Assembly: GCF_013520865.1 (NCBI RefSeq)
Contig: NZ_JACDXJ010000001.1
Coordinates: 2,099,001-2,163,000 of the forward strand
Length of the DNA: 64,000 nt
Source of the DNA: Microvirga mediterraneensis
Lineage (GTDB): Bacteria; Pseudomonadota; Alphaproteobacteria; Rhizobiales; Beijerinckiaceae
Direction of reading: 5' to 3'
Part shown: in pieces, positions 10,721 through 19,440 of the stretch
How the letters are laid out: every line of letters begins with the position of its first letter
Position numbering within the stretch: the stretch's first letter is position 1
Program-made: the position numbers and the translations under genes
The notes under the pieces: model-generated
Database searches by the model: none
Told to the model about the DNA's origin: nothing
Seen by the model: only the letters and a program-made list of their open reading frames with translations

Positions 10721-11497
10721 TCAAAGCGAGGCCGTCACGCCTCCGTCGACGTAGATGATCTGGCCGTTGACGAAGTTTGATGCGTTCGAGGCGAGGAAGA
10801 TCGCTGCGCCGATCAGGTCCTCCAGTTCGCCCCAGCGGCGAGAGGGCGTGCGGCCGATGAGCCACTCGGAAAAGGCCTCGTCATCGACCAGGGCCTGATT
10901 CAGCTCCGTCTTGAAGTAGCCGGGCCCGATGCCGTTCACCTGGAGACCATGCTTGCCCCAATCGATGGCCATGCCCTTCGTGAGCATCTTCACGGCTCCT
11001 TTCGTGGCCGTGTAGGGCGCGATCGAGGGACGACCGAGTTCGCTCTGAACCGAGCAGATGTTGATGATCTTCCCCCGTCCGCGCGGGATCATTTTCCTTG
11101 CAACGGCCTGGCTCACATAGAAGACGCTGTCCACATTCGTGGTCATCAGCTCGTGCCAGGTTTCTTCCGGATATTCCTCCAGAGGGCCCCGGCGCTGCAT
11201 GCCCGCATTGTTGATCAGGATGTCGATGGGGCCGATGTCGGCCTCGATCCGGTCGGTGGCCATCCGGACGGCATTGCTGTCCGTCACATCGAAGGGCATC
11301 TCGAACACGGATGAGCCTTCATCTCGCAGGATCCGGGCCGCTCCCGCGACCCGGTCCGGCTGGCGTCCGTTGAGGACGACGCGTGAGCCGGCCCGCCCGA
11401 GACCTCGGGCGAGCGCAAAGCCGATTCCCGCGCTCGATCCCGTCACGAGGGCGACGCGGCCCGACAGATCGAACAGGTTCGCAATGTTCGTGTTCAT
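10721..11497 (-). CDS. SDR-family oxidoreductase, gluconate 5-dehydrogenase-like
   Basis: A 258-residue classical short-chain dehydrogenase. It has the nucleotide-binding TGSSAGIG, the NNAG motif, a catalytic Ser and the Y-T-A-T-K signature (Tyr and Lys of the active site), and a C-terminal QIIYVDGGVTASL of the gluconate 5-dehydrogenase/3-oxoacyl reductase type. These enzymes interconvert a hydroxyl and a ketone with NAD(P). It is last of three leftward genes (dehydratase, FAD oxidase, SDR), ten bases after the oxidase stop, so oxidation or reduction of a sugar acid is the best guess. The exact substrate cannot be read from sequence. Confidence 0.85.
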   Translation of the reverse strand: MNTNIANLFDLSGRVALVTGSSAGIGFALARGLGRAGSRVVLNGRQPDRVAGAARILRDEGSSVFEMPFDVTDSNAVRMATDRIEADIGPIDILINNAGMQRRGPLEEYPEETWHELMTTNVDSVFYVSQAVARKMIPRGRGKIINICSVQSELGRPSIAPYTATKGAVKMLTKGMAIDWGKHGLQVNGIGPGYFKTELNQALVDDEAFSEWLIGRTPSRRWGELEDLIGAAIFLASNASNFVNGQIIYVDGGVTASL

Positions 11498-11507
11498 GAA
11501 ACCGCTT

Positions 11508-12884
11508 CTAGAGAATACGACCGGGATTGAGGATCCCGGCAGGATCGAGCGTCTGCTTCATCTGCCTCATCAAGGCGAGTTCGGGCTCCGTCCGGCTCAG
11601 GGGAAGATAGGGACGCTTGATGCGCCCGATTCCGTGTTCCGCCGAGATCGAGCCGCCGAGACGAGAGACAAGATCGTAGACGAGGCCCTGGACGCCTTTC
11701 TTGACCGCATCGTCCATGTCGCGGATGGCGACATTGATATGGATGTTGCTGTCGGCCACGTGTCCGAACACGACGTAGACGGCATCGGGCCATCGCTTCG
11801 GCATTTCATGTCGAAGATGGGCGACGGCCTCCGTCATGCGGTTGAGCGGTACGCTGACGTCGAAGCGGATTTCCTCCGGCAGGAAGCGGCCGTATTCGTA
11901 GGGTGTTTCCCGGTAGGCCCAGAAGCGGTTCCGGTCGGCGCGCGACTGGGCCACCACGGCGTCCTTGAGGAGATCCTGCTCGTAGAACTCTTCAAGGAGG
12001 AGGGAAAAGGCCTCCGTTCCTGCCGGATCCGCTCCCATGTCGGCTTCGATCAGGAGCGTCACGTCGTGCTCGGCCTCGAATGCGGGCGCAAGGCCGCAGA
12101 TCTCGGTCGCGACGGTCATGAATTCCCGCCACATCGCTTCGAAGACCAGCAGGCGTCCCGGATGAGCCTGCTGGAACCGGCGCAGGACCACGAGGGCGTC
12201 CTCGAAGCTGGCTACTGCGCAGAGAGCCGTCTGCAACCCTTGAGGCTTGGGATGCAGGCCGATCACGCCCCGGGTCACGACGCCGAGCGTTCCCTCGCTG
12301 CCGATGAAGAGCTGCGTCCAGTCGTACCCGGCATTGTTCTTCAGCATCTTGTTGAGCGATCGAACCACCGTGCCGTCCGCCAGGACCACTTCCAGGCCGA
12401 GAACGTTGCGCCGGGTCATGCCATAGCGCAGCACTTGGTTGCCTCCCGCATTGGTCGCGATATTGCCGCCGATCGTGCAGGTTCCGCGTGCGCCGAGATC
12501 GATCCCGCATAGGAACCCTGCCTCGTCCGCCGCCTGTTGAATGACCGCGAGGGGCGTGCCGGCCAGGGCCGTCAGCGTCGCGCTTGCCGGGTCGATCTCT
12601 TCGATCCCGGTCATCCGCTCCAGGGACAGGGCAATCTCTCCCACCTGCGGGTGCGCGCCGCCCGCAAGGCCGGTCAACCCGCCCTGCGTGACGACGGGTT
12701 GGCGGTGCTCGTGGCAAATCCGTAGGGCGGTCGAAACATCCTCCGCAGTCTGCGGTAGGATCAACGCCTGGGGTGCAAGGGGTTGCAGGCCGCTGGCATC
12801 GGCGTGATTCCGGGAGGGAATGTCACTTCCGACGCGGATCCGGGATCCCAGGGCTGCAACCAGGGCATCGATCACATGGCTCAT
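11508..12884 (-). CDS. FAD-binding oxidase, GlcD / D-lactate dehydrogenase type
   Basis: A 458-residue flavoprotein of the 2-hydroxyacid oxidase/dehydrogenase family. The N-terminal half is an FAD-binding PCMH fold (QGGLTGLAGGAHP, GGNIATNAGGNQVLRYG, GSEGTLGVVT). The C-terminal half has GHVADSNIHIN and SAEHGIG, matching metal- and flavin-contact motifs of this family. Such enzymes oxidise D-2-hydroxyacids (lactate, glycolate, 2-hydroxyglutarate or sugar-derived acids) to 2-oxo acids and pass electrons to the respiratory chain or a carrier. I prefer the ATG at 12884; a TTG at 12899 would add five residues. It sits 26 bases after the dehydratase gene in one operon, which points to a sugar-acid substrate. 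Confidence 0.87.
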   Translation of the reverse strand: MSHVIDALVAALGSRIRVGSDIPSRNHADASGLQPLAPQALILPQTAEDVSTALRICHEHRQPVVTQGGLTGLAGGAHPQVGEIALSLERMTGIEEIDPASATLTALAGTPLAVIQQAADEAGFLCGIDLGARGTCTIGGNIATNAGGNQVLRYGMTRRNVLGLEVVLADGTVVRSLNKMLKNNAGYDWTQLFIGSEGTLGVVTRGVIGLHPKPQGLQTALCAVASFEDALVVLRRFQQAHPGRLLVFEAMWREFMTVATEICGLAPAFEAEHDVTLLIEADMGADPAGTEAFSLLLEEFYEQDLLKDAVVAQSRADRNRFWAYRETPYEYGRFLPEEIRFDVSVPLNRMTEAVAHLRHEMPKRWPDAVYVVFGHVADSNIHINVAIRDMDDAVKKGVQGLVYDLVSRLGGSISAEHGIGRIKRPYLPLSRTEPELALMRQMKQTLDPAGILNPGRIL

Positions 12885-12910
12885 CGTGTTCTCACTCAAA
12901 ATCCGCTGCT

Positions 12911-14113
12911 CTAATCCCCGAGATCCGTCCGCCGTACAATGGCATCAGGACGCTGCCAGAGATCCGGCAGCAGTTCGAGGCCAAGCCCCGGCTTCATGTT
13001 CACCGTGACCTCGCCTTTCGTGACGGTTGGCAGTTCCGTCACAAGCTCCGTGTACCAGCCCGTATAGAAGGCCCGGACGCTCTCCTGGATCAGCGCGTTG
13101 CGTGCATGGAGGGAGAAGTGGCAGGACGCGGCGTAGACGACCGGGCCCGTGCAGTCATGCGGCGCGACCGGCACATGCCAAGCTTCCGCGAGGGCTGCTA
13201 TCTTGCGCGCTTCGGTCAGGCCTCCGCACCAGGACAGGTCGAGCATGGCGACACCCGCGACGCCGGTTTCGAGATATTCGCGGAAGGCGTGGGTGTAGGA
13301 GAGGGTCTCCGACGCGCAGACCCAGGCTTTCGAGTGCTGCGCGTATTCCTTGAGGTCGCCGATATTGTCGAGGCGGAAGGGGTCCTCGTGCCAGTAGGTA
13401 TCGAACTCGGCCAGGGCCGCGGCGAGCTTCTTGGCCATCGGCAGGCTCCAAAGGGAGTGGAACTCGACCATGATGTCCATCTTGTCGCCCACCGCCTTGC
13501 GGATCTTGGCAAAGGGTTCGAGCGCCGTCCTGAGTTCGTCCGGCGAGATGTCGTAGCCCTGGCTGCGCTCGGCAGCGACATCGAAGGGCCAGATCTTCAT
13601 GCCCGTGATACCCTGTTCGAGCAGGGAATGGGCGAGATCGTCCGCACGGTGCAGGAACGCGTCCAGGTCCTCGTAGGCGCCCTCCGTTTCGCCGACCCCC
13701 CAATTGGCGACTTTCTGCGCGCGGCTGTCGCGAATGTAGCGGTAGCCCGCACAGGTGTTGTAGACTCGGATCCTGTCGCGGGAGCGGCCGCCCAGCATGT
13801 CGCAGACGGGCTTGCCGTGCGCCTTGCCGAAGAGATCCCACAAGGCGATGTCGACGGCCGAATTGCCGCGCGTCTCGACTCCGGCCGAGCGCCAGCCCAG
13901 ATAGTTCTGGAGGTCGCGGTTGATCCCTTCGATCTGCAGGGGATCGCGTCCGATCAGCTTGGCCGCGACGGTCTCGTGGATATACGCTTCGACGGCCGCC
14001 GCTCCCATAAAGGTTTCGCCGAGGCCGATGAGTCCTTCGTCCGTGTGCAGGCGGATCCAAACGATATTCGCGAATTCCTGGAGACGGATTGTTTCGACGC
14101 CTGTGATCTTCAT
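12911..14113 (-). CDS. Mandelate racemase / muconate lactonizing family acid-sugar dehydratase
   Basis: A 400-residue enolase-superfamily enzyme. The capping domain starts at MKITGVETIRL, and the barrel holds likely metal ligands Glu217, Glu243 (HEDP) and Glu269 (ASE). Lys173 (GMKIW), His219 (EFH) and His319 (PHDCTGP) are candidate acid/base residues. The EFH and PHD arrangement is like galactonate dehydratase-type members, which remove water from an aldonate to give a 2-keto-3-deoxy acid. The start at 14113 has GAGGA five bases upstream; a longer frame to 14227 has no such support. It is first of the leftward operon and divergent from the TRAP genes that probably import its substrate. Confidence 0.87.
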   Translation of the reverse strand: MKITGVETIRLQEFANIVWIRLHTDEGLIGLGETFMGAAAVEAYIHETVAAKLIGRDPLQIEGINRDLQNYLGWRSAGVETRGNSAVDIALWDLFGKAHGKPVCDMLGGRSRDRIRVYNTCAGYRYIRDSRAQKVANWGVGETEGAYEDLDAFLHRADDLAHSLLEQGITGMKIWPFDVAAERSQGYDISPDELRTALEPFAKIRKAVGDKMDIMVEFHSLWSLPMAKKLAAALAEFDTYWHEDPFRLDNIGDLKEYAQHSKAWVCASETLSYTHAFREYLETGVAGVAMLDLSWCGGLTEARKIAALAEAWHVPVAPHDCTGPVVYAASCHFSLHARNALIQESVRAFYTGWYTELVTELPTVTKGEVTVNMKPGLGLELLPDLWQRPDAIVRRTDLGD

Positions 14114-14303
14114 GGGATCCTCGTTGGGGCTGCACTCTTGCGGCAATCGGAAGAGGTGGATGGTTTGATGCCTCTTGCGGACGGGATGGAAGCTGCCGCT
14201 CCTATGATATCCACCGAAATGCTCCACGCGAGCAGGTATTCATAAGTCTAATCTGCAACAAAGATGCAAATCGCAAAGGTTCTCGCTTGTGCGTTGAAGG
14301 CGA

Positions 14304-14325
14304 GTGCCAAGTTTCTGCATGGCAC
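14304..14325. promoter_or_regulatory. Candidate operator dyad GTGCCA-N10-TGGCAC
   Basis: Perfect six-base inverted repeats separated by ten bases, near the middle of the divergent dehydratase/TRAP control region. Spacing and symmetry would suit a dimeric regulator such as a GntR- or LacI-type protein. No protein partner can be named from the window. Confidence 0.35.
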
Positions 14326-14431
14326 GCTTGGATGCTGCCGCAGGTGAAAGTACGGAGGGAACGCGACGCAACGGAGATTAAGCCGTCGCCCAGTATCGTC
14401 GTTTGCCTGCGGGATCGCCCCATCGGCTGAA

Positions 14432-14460
14432 TTGACACCCCAGGCAACTGCGCCTTAGAT
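14432..14460 (+). promoter_or_regulatory. Candidate sigma-70 promoter for the TRAP operon
   Basis: TTGACA at 14432-14437 is a perfect -35 hexamer. Seventeen bases later TTAGAT gives a weak -10. It faces the TRAP genes and ends about 95 bases before the small permease start. The weak -10 fits a promoter needing an activator. Confidence 0.4.
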
Positions 14461-14555
14461 CGACTGACATGTTTGTCGTTCCCGAGGCTTGAAGGATGCT
14501 TCGGGCAGCACAGAATAATGAGCGCTGAAACGGGTGCGCAAGGCAGGGAGAACGT

Positions 14556-15098
14556 GTGAGCAGGCTAATATCCATCTTTTTCAAAGGCTTGGAAGGGCTG
14601 CTGGTTCTTCTGCTGGCCGCCATGGTCGTCATGGTATTCGGCAATGTCGTGTTGCGTTATCTCTTCGATACCGGCATCGACGTTTCGGAAGAGTTGTCTC
14701 GTTTCTTCTTCGTCTGGCTGACCTTCATCGGCGCCGTCGTGGTCGGGCGCGAGAATGCGCATCTGGGTGTCGAGACCCTGGTGGCGCGTCTTGGCGACAT
14801 GGGACGCAAGGTCTGCATGGTCTTGTCCGACCTGTTCATCATCGGCTGCTGCGCAGTCTTCTTTTGGGGAACATGGCGGCAGGCCGAGATCAATGCCACG
14901 AATTACGCGCCCATCACCGAGATCTCGATGCTCTGGGTCTACGGCATCGGGTATTTCACGAGCATCGGTCTGGGATTGATGGCGCTCCTTCGGATCATGC
15001 GTGTCGCGACCGGACGGATCAGCGAGCATGAACTCAAGACCTTCGCCGGCGACTATAGTGGCGACGAAGCCCATGCCTTGAGGGAGCGTCTCGAGTGA
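14556..15098 (+). CDS. TRAP transporter small permease subunit (DctQ type)
   Basis: A 180-residue inner-membrane protein with four hydrophobic segments, the usual DctQ topology (first GLLVLLLAAMVVMVFGNVVL, then a conserved EELSRFFFVWLTFIGA). It forms the membrane complex with the large permease and takes part in sodium- or proton-driven uptake of organic acids delivered by a binding protein. The start is GTG with GGGAG upstream. Its stop overlaps the start of the large permease. The divergent dehydratase and the downstream DenD-like dehydrogenase suggest a sugar acid as ligand. Confidence 0.9.
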   Translation: MSRLISIFFKGLEGLLVLLLAAMVVMVFGNVVLRYLFDTGIDVSEELSRFFFVWLTFIGAVVVGRENAHLGVETLVARLGDMGRKVCMVLSDLFIIGCCAVFFWGTWRQAEINATNYAPITEISMLWVYGIGYFTSIGLGLMALLRIMRVATGRISEHELKTFAGDYSGDEAHALRERLE

Positions 15099-16378
15099 CC
15101 ATTCTCGTCTTCCTCGTCTCGCTTCTGGGGTCCATGGCGCTCGGGATGCCGATCGCCTTCTCCCTGATCGTCTGCGCTCTCGCGCTCATGCTCTGGCTCG
15201 GTAACTTCGACAGCCAGATCGTGGCTCAGAACATGATCATCGGGGCCGACAACTTTCAGCTTCTGGCCGTTCCGTTCTTCCTGCTGGCCGGAGAGTTGAT
15301 GAATGTCGGCGGCCTGTCGAAGCGCATCGTCAATTTCGCCCTGGCCTGCCTCGGGCACATTCATGGCGGCCTCGGTTACGTGGCCATCGTGGCGGCGCTC
15401 ATCCTCGCCGCCTTGTCCGGTTCGGCGGCTGCGGATACGGCGGCTCTGGCGGCCATTCTGATTCCGATGATGCGGAATGCCGGCTATGACATTCCGCGAG
15501 CGGCCGGCCTCATCGCGGCCGGCGGCATCATCGCGCCGGTGATCCCGCCGTCGATCGGCTTCATCGTCTTCGGCGTCGCGGCCAACGTTTCTATCTCGCA
15601 GCTCTTTCTCGCGGGTGTCGTCCCCGGTTTGATGATGGGCGTGGCGCTCGTCGTCGCTTGGGCTATCGTCAGCCGAAGAGACAAGATGAAGACAGCGCCG
15701 CGGGCCTCCATGCGTGAACGCGGCAAGGCCTTCGTCGATGGATTCTACGCGCTTCTCATGCCCGTGATGATCCTGGGCGGCATCAAGTGGGGGATCGTCA
15801 CGCCGACCGAGGCGGCGGTCCTCGCTGCCGTCTATGCGCTGATCATCGGGATGTTCGTCTATCGCGAGCTGAAGCCCTCGATGCTCTACGGCGTCTTCCT
15901 CACGGCAGCGAAAACGACCGCCGTTGTGATGTTCCTTGTCGCGGCGGCGCTCGTCTCCGCATGGCTCATCACCCAGGCCAACATTCCGGGAGAGATCAGC
16001 GGGCTCATCCAGCCGCTCATGGGCAACAAGACGCTGCTCATGTTCGCCCTTATGTTCCTGGTCGTCATCGTCGGAACCGCGTTGGATTTCTCCCCCACGG
16101 TTCTGATCCTGACGCCGGTTCTCATGCCGATCGTGAAGCAGGCCGGCATCGACCCGGTCTATTTCGGCGTGCTGTTCATCATCAACAACGCCATCGGGTT
16201 GATCACGCCCCCGGTCGGTATCGTGCTGAATGTGGTGAGCGGCGTCGCCCGCGTGCCCATGGGTGCGGTCATCCGCGGCGTGAACCCGTTCCTGATCGCC
16301 CAGCTCATCGTGCTTTTCCTGCTCATCATCTTCCCCGACTTGGTCATGGTACCCCTGGCCTGGCTGCGGGGACGCTGA
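15095..16378 (+). CDS. TRAP transporter large permease subunit (DctM type)
   Basis: A 427-residue polytopic inner-membrane protein with about twelve hydrophobic segments. It shows DctM-family signatures: GMPIAFSLIVCALALML near the start, LSGSAAADTAALAAILIPMM, and GLITPPVGIVLNVVSGVA near the end. It is the ion-coupled translocation channel of a tripartite ATP-independent periplasmic transporter. It begins with GTG inside the stop of the small permease (GTGA overlap), so the two are translationally coupled. The binding protein follows 42 bases later, giving the order small permease, large permease, binding protein. Confidence 0.93.
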   Translation: MTILVFLVSLLGSMALGMPIAFSLIVCALALMLWLGNFDSQIVAQNMIIGADNFQLLAVPFFLLAGELMNVGGLSKRIVNFALACLGHIHGGLGYVAIVAALILAALSGSAAADTAALAAILIPMMRNAGYDIPRAAGLIAAGGIIAPVIPPSIGFIVFGVAANVSISQLFLAGVVPGLMMGVALVVAWAIVSRRDKMKTAPRASMRERGKAFVDGFYALLMPVMILGGIKWGIVTPTEAAVLAAVYALIIGMFVYRELKPSMLYGVFLTAAKTTAVVMFLVAAALVSAWLITQANIPGEISGLIQPLMGNKTLLMFALMFLVVIVGTALDFSPTVLILTPVLMPIVKQAGIDPVYFGVLFIINNAIGLITPPVGIVLNVVSGVARVPMGAVIRGVNPFLIAQLIVLFLLIIFPDLVMVPLAWLRGR

Positions 16379-16420
16379 GACGGCAGGTCTGTTGAAAACC
16401 AAAAGAGAGAGGAAACGACC

Positions 16421-17431
16421 ATGAAAGCATTCAAATACGCACTTGCCGCCGGTGTCGCCGCGACCGTCATGGCGGCCGTTCCGGCCAGCGCCCAATTCAC
16501 GGAGCGCAACATCCGCTTGTCCAACGGCGTGAACGAGGATCATCCGAACGGGAAGGGTGTCGAGAAGTTTCGGGCTTGCCTTACCGACAAGTCAGGCGGC
16601 AAGATGAAGGTGCAGGGCTTCTGGGGCAACGCCCTCGGGGGCGATCTGCAGGCCACGCAGGCGCTTCGTTCGGGAACGCAGGAGATGGTTGTCACGTCGA
16701 GCTCGCCGCTCATCGGCATCCTGCCCGATCTCGGGGTGTTCGATCTGCCGTTCCTGTTCGCCAACAACAAGGAGGCCGATTCCGTCCTCGATGGCGAGTT
16801 CGGCAAGTATATCGACGGCAAGCTCGAAACGGTCGGCCTCGTCAATCTGGCCTATTGGGAGAACGGCTTCCGGAACCTCACCAACTCGCGCCGCCCGGTC
16901 GAGAAGTGGGAGGACTTCAAAGGTTTGAAGGTTCGCGTCATGCAGAACAACGTGTTCCTCGACACGTTCAAGAACATGGGCGCCAACGCGGTGCCGATGG
17001 CGTTCGGCGAAGTCTTCACGGCTCTGGAGACAAAGGCCATCGACGGGCAGGAGAACCCGTTCGTGACCATCGACACGTCGAAGTTCTATGAGGTTCAGAA
17101 GTATTTGTCCGTGACGCGTCACGCCTACACGCCGTTCCTCGTTCTCTACTCCAAGAAGCTGTGGGACGGCCTGTCGAAGGACGAGCAGGCCGCCCTGCGG
17201 GAATGCGCGGCCGTATCGCGCGACGAGCAGCGCAAGGTTTCCCGCGAGCTGTCGGAAGCCTCGCTGACCAAGATCAAGGGCGCGGGCATCGTGGTCAACG
17301 AGCTGAACGAACAGGAGGCCAACCGCATGCGCGAGCAGGCGAAGCCTGTCTGGGAGAAGCACGCCGCGACCATTGGGCCCGAGACGGTGAAGATGATGCA
17401 GGCAGAACTGGACAAGGTCCGCAAGAAGTAA
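16421..17431 (+). CDS. TRAP transporter substrate-binding protein (DctP family)
   Basis: A 336-residue periplasmic protein with a Sec signal peptide (MKAFKYALAAGVAATVMA, cleavage near PASA-QF). DctP-family features include the conserved Arg in GLKVRVM, expected to hold the ligand carboxylate, and the segment MAFGEVFTALETKAIDGQEN. An RGAGA-like ribosome site (GAGAGAGG type, 16405-16412) precedes the ATG. It captures an acidic substrate and delivers it to the two permeases encoded just upstream. The neighbouring sugar-acid enzymes suggest an aldonate, uronate or tetronate ligand. Confidence 0.92.
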   Translation: MKAFKYALAAGVAATVMAAVPASAQFTERNIRLSNGVNEDHPNGKGVEKFRACLTDKSGGKMKVQGFWGNALGGDLQATQALRSGTQEMVVTSSSPLIGILPDLGVFDLPFLFANNKEADSVLDGEFGKYIDGKLETVGLVNLAYWENGFRNLTNSRRPVEKWEDFKGLKVRVMQNNVFLDTFKNMGANAVPMAFGEVFTALETKAIDGQENPFVTIDTSKFYEVQKYLSVTRHAYTPFLVLYSKKLWDGLSKDEQAALRECAAVSRDEQRKVSRELSEASLTKIKGAGIVVNELNEQEANRMREQAKPVWEKHAATIGPETVKMMQAELDKVRKK

Positions 17432-17559
17432 ACACCGTCGTAAAGTCCGGATCGCCGCCGTTCGGAGCCTTCATGCGCCGGACGGCAGCGGCCATCCCTT
17501 TCCTTCCGCCTGGACGACCGCTCCGGTCTTCCGGCACGATTTGAAAAGATTGCCGATCG

Positions 17560-18540
17560 ATGCAGATCCTCATTCTCGGGGCGGCCGGAATGGTCGGCCG
17601 CAAGCTCACGGAACGCCTTGTCAAGGAGGGCCGGCTTGGGGGAGAGGCGATCACGCGGCTCGTTCTGCACGATGTGGTCGAGCCCGCGCGCCCTCAGGCG
17701 TCCTTTGCCGTCGATACGCTGACGTCCGATTTTTCAATGCCCGGAGAGGCGGGGAAGCTTGTTGCGAGCCGTCCCGACGTGATCTTCCATCTCGCCGCCA
17801 TCGTGTCCGGCGAGGCCGAGGCCGATTTCGACAAGGGCTATCGGATCAATCTCGACGGCACCCGGTTCCTGTTCGATGCCATTCGCACCATCGGGGACGG
17901 CTACAAGCCGCGCCTCGTCTTCACGTCGTCCATCGCGGTGTTCGGTGCTCCGTTCCCGGACGCGATCGGCGATGAGTTCTTCCTGACGCCGCTCACGAGC
18001 TATGGGGCGCAGAAGGCGATGGGCGAGCTGCTGCTGGCCGACTACACCCGGCGTGGGTTCTTCGACGGCGTCGGGATTCGCCTTCCTACGATCTGCGTCC
18101 GCCCGGGAAAGCCCAACAAGGCGGCGTCGGGCTTTTTCTCGAGCATCATCCGCGAGCCCTTGAACGGTCAGGAAACCGTCCTGCCGGTTTCGCTGGATGT
18201 CCGCCACGCCCATGCCTCGCCGCGATCAGCCGTCAATTTTCTCGTCCATGCGGCGAGCATGGATACGTCCAAGATCGGCCCACGGCGCAATCTGACCATG
18301 CCGAGTGTATCGGTGACCGTCGGCGATCAGATCGACGCGCTACGGCGCATCGCCGGAGAGCAGGCCGTTGCCCGGATCCGTCACGACCTCGATCCGACCA
18401 TCATCCGCTTCGTGGAAGGATGGCCCCGCCGCTTCGATGCAAGTCGTGCCGAAAGCCTTGGTTTTCGCGCGGAGTCCAGTTTCGACGAGATCATCTCCAT
18501 CTATATCGAGGACGAACTCGGCGGCATCGTTCCGACCTGA
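17560..18540 (+). CDS. denD: NAD-dependent epimerase/dehydratase family, D-erythronate dehydrogenase-like
   Basis: A 326-residue extended SDR. The N-terminal Rossmann motif is GAAGMVGRK, followed by HLAAIVSGEAEADF, the catalytic TSSIAVFGAP and Y-G-A-Q-K (active-site Tyr and Lys). The overall sequence, including RLPTICVRPGKPNKAASGFF, looks like DenD, which oxidises D-erythronate at C2 to 2-oxo-tetronate. In known pathways an isomerase (OtnI), a kinase and a decarboxylase/aldolase follow; none is next to it here, so the wider pathway is either dispersed or different. It follows the TRAP genes after 128 bases and is probably in the same unit. The family is confident, the exact substrate moderate. 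Confidence 0.8.
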   Translation: MQILILGAAGMVGRKLTERLVKEGRLGGEAITRLVLHDVVEPARPQASFAVDTLTSDFSMPGEAGKLVASRPDVIFHLAAIVSGEAEADFDKGYRINLDGTRFLFDAIRTIGDGYKPRLVFTSSIAVFGAPFPDAIGDEFFLTPLTSYGAQKAMGELLLADYTRRGFFDGVGIRLPTICVRPGKPNKAASGFFSSIIREPLNGQETVLPVSLDVRHAHASPRSAVNFLVHAASMDTSKIGPRRNLTMPSVSVTVGDQIDALRRIAGEQAVARIRHDLDPTIIRFVEGWPRRFDASRAESLGFRAESSFDEIISIYIEDELGGIVPT

Positions 18541-18559
18541 TCGCCGTCCGGGAAGGCAA

Positions 18560-18886
18560 TCAGTTTCGGGGCCGTTCGGGGAAAAATCTCTGCCTGAGCG
18601 ATGCCCATTTCTGGATCGACCAGAGGGTGAACCGCCCTACGGGCCTCTGCAGGATCGGGACGTCCCGGGCGATCAGCAGAAGGCCCAGGGGCAGCATCCA
18701 GATCCCGAGGAACGGCAGGATCGAGAAGATGCCGCCCAGGATGAGGAGCAGGCCTGCGGGAATCCTGACCCACCGCGAGTTCGGGTGGCGAAGGCTGCGA
18801 AGCACGCGAGCGACCTTGCCCGGCACCTCATGCTCCAGGCGCCTGAACGCCTGCCTCAGGACGGCTCTTCCGCTTTGGTGTCCCAT
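18560..18886 (-). CDS. Small membrane protein, hypothetical
   Basis: About 108 residues from the ATG at 18886; a GTG at 18976 would add 30 residues, and neither has a strong ribosome site. A basic, amphipathic N-terminal part (RRLEHEVPGKVARVLRSLRH) is followed by a hydrophobic hairpin of two membrane segments (IPAGLLLILGGIFSILPFLG and MLPLGLLLIARDVP) and a conserved-looking QRPVGRFTLW tail. I recognise this style of small two-helix inner-membrane protein in related bacteria but know no function. It runs behind the next leftward small gene. Confidence 0.65.
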   Translation of the reverse strand: MGHQSGRAVLRQAFRRLEHEVPGKVARVLRSLRHPNSRWVRIPAGLLLILGGIFSILPFLGIWMLPLGLLLIARDVPILQRPVGRFTLWSIQKWASLRQRFFPERPRN

Positions 18887-18984
18887 GCTCTTCGAAATGT
18901 CCGCCCAGAGGGAGCTCTCGTGATGCGCCTTTGTGAATCCGGGACTGTGAACGTGGGCTGAAGGCCGAGCCTTCACTGACGGGC

Positions 18985-19284
18985 CTAGCAGGTGAAGCCC
19001 GCGAGGGCTTCGGCCACGGCCTGCGTGCCCTGCTCCCGAACCCGCATGATCCGGAGTGCCCGCTCTTTCTGCTCGAGGCGATAGAGATAGGGATCGAACT
19101 CGAGCGGGAGCGCGGGATCGCCGAGATAACGCGGCTTGTCGGCCCGCTCATAATAGTCCGCCCTCAGCAACCGTCCGAGATGCTCCTGGACCGAGTGTGG
19201 CAGCGGCGGCACGTTATGGCCGGCAGGCCGCGCCATGGAAGCAGGGAGGGATGAAATGGGATCATTAGCAATGTTATCAAGCAT
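18985..19284 (-). CDS. Small hypothetical protein (99 aa)
   Basis: A soluble, charged protein with the middle motif PHSVQEHLGRLLRADYYE, then KPRYLGDPALPLEFDPYLYR and a helical C-terminus ending LAGFTC. GGGG lies eight bases before the ATG. It has no signal peptide, membrane segment or known catalytic motif. Leftward and just upstream of the small membrane protein gene, it may share its transcript. The composition suggests a true gene of unknown role. Confidence 0.65.
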   Translation of the reverse strand: MLDNIANDPISSLPASMARPAGHNVPPLPHSVQEHLGRLLRADYYERADKPRYLGDPALPLEFDPYLYRLEQKERALRIMRVREQGTQAVAEALAGFTC

Positions 19285-19440
19285 CGTTGAGCCCCGTAAA
19301 ACTGCCTAGATTAACGCGCGGCGACCCGTCCGGTTTCAGGCGCAGGTGGTGCAAACTGCCGCAGGCTTGGCCGGGAGAGCAAGCTTCGGCCAAGCCTGCC
19401 ACCTTAGATCTCCGCAGAAGACGAGATTTGGGAAAGAATT

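Larger units (their letters stand above)
14114..14555. other. Divergent control region between dehydratase and TRAP operons
   Basis: A 442-bp region with no convincing gene. It must carry both promoters. The most regular element is a dyad GTGCCA-N10-TGGCAC at 14304-14325, with nested CCAAG/CTTGG arms. No regulator gene is adjacent, so the controlling factor is encoded elsewhere. Confidence 0.5.

Noticed and set aside
10583..10780. 65-codon frame on the plus strand before the SDR gene
   Set aside because: It runs into the 3' end of the SDR gene, lacks a ribosome site and has no protein-like pattern.
14320..14335. Possible sigma-54 promoter TGGCAC...GC in the TRAP control region
   Set aside because: The GG and GC are one base too far apart and the -12 element lacks TTGC.
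14202..14447. 81-codon frame in the dehydratase/TRAP divergent region
   Set aside because: Composition is not protein-like and it would cover both promoters and the dyad operator.
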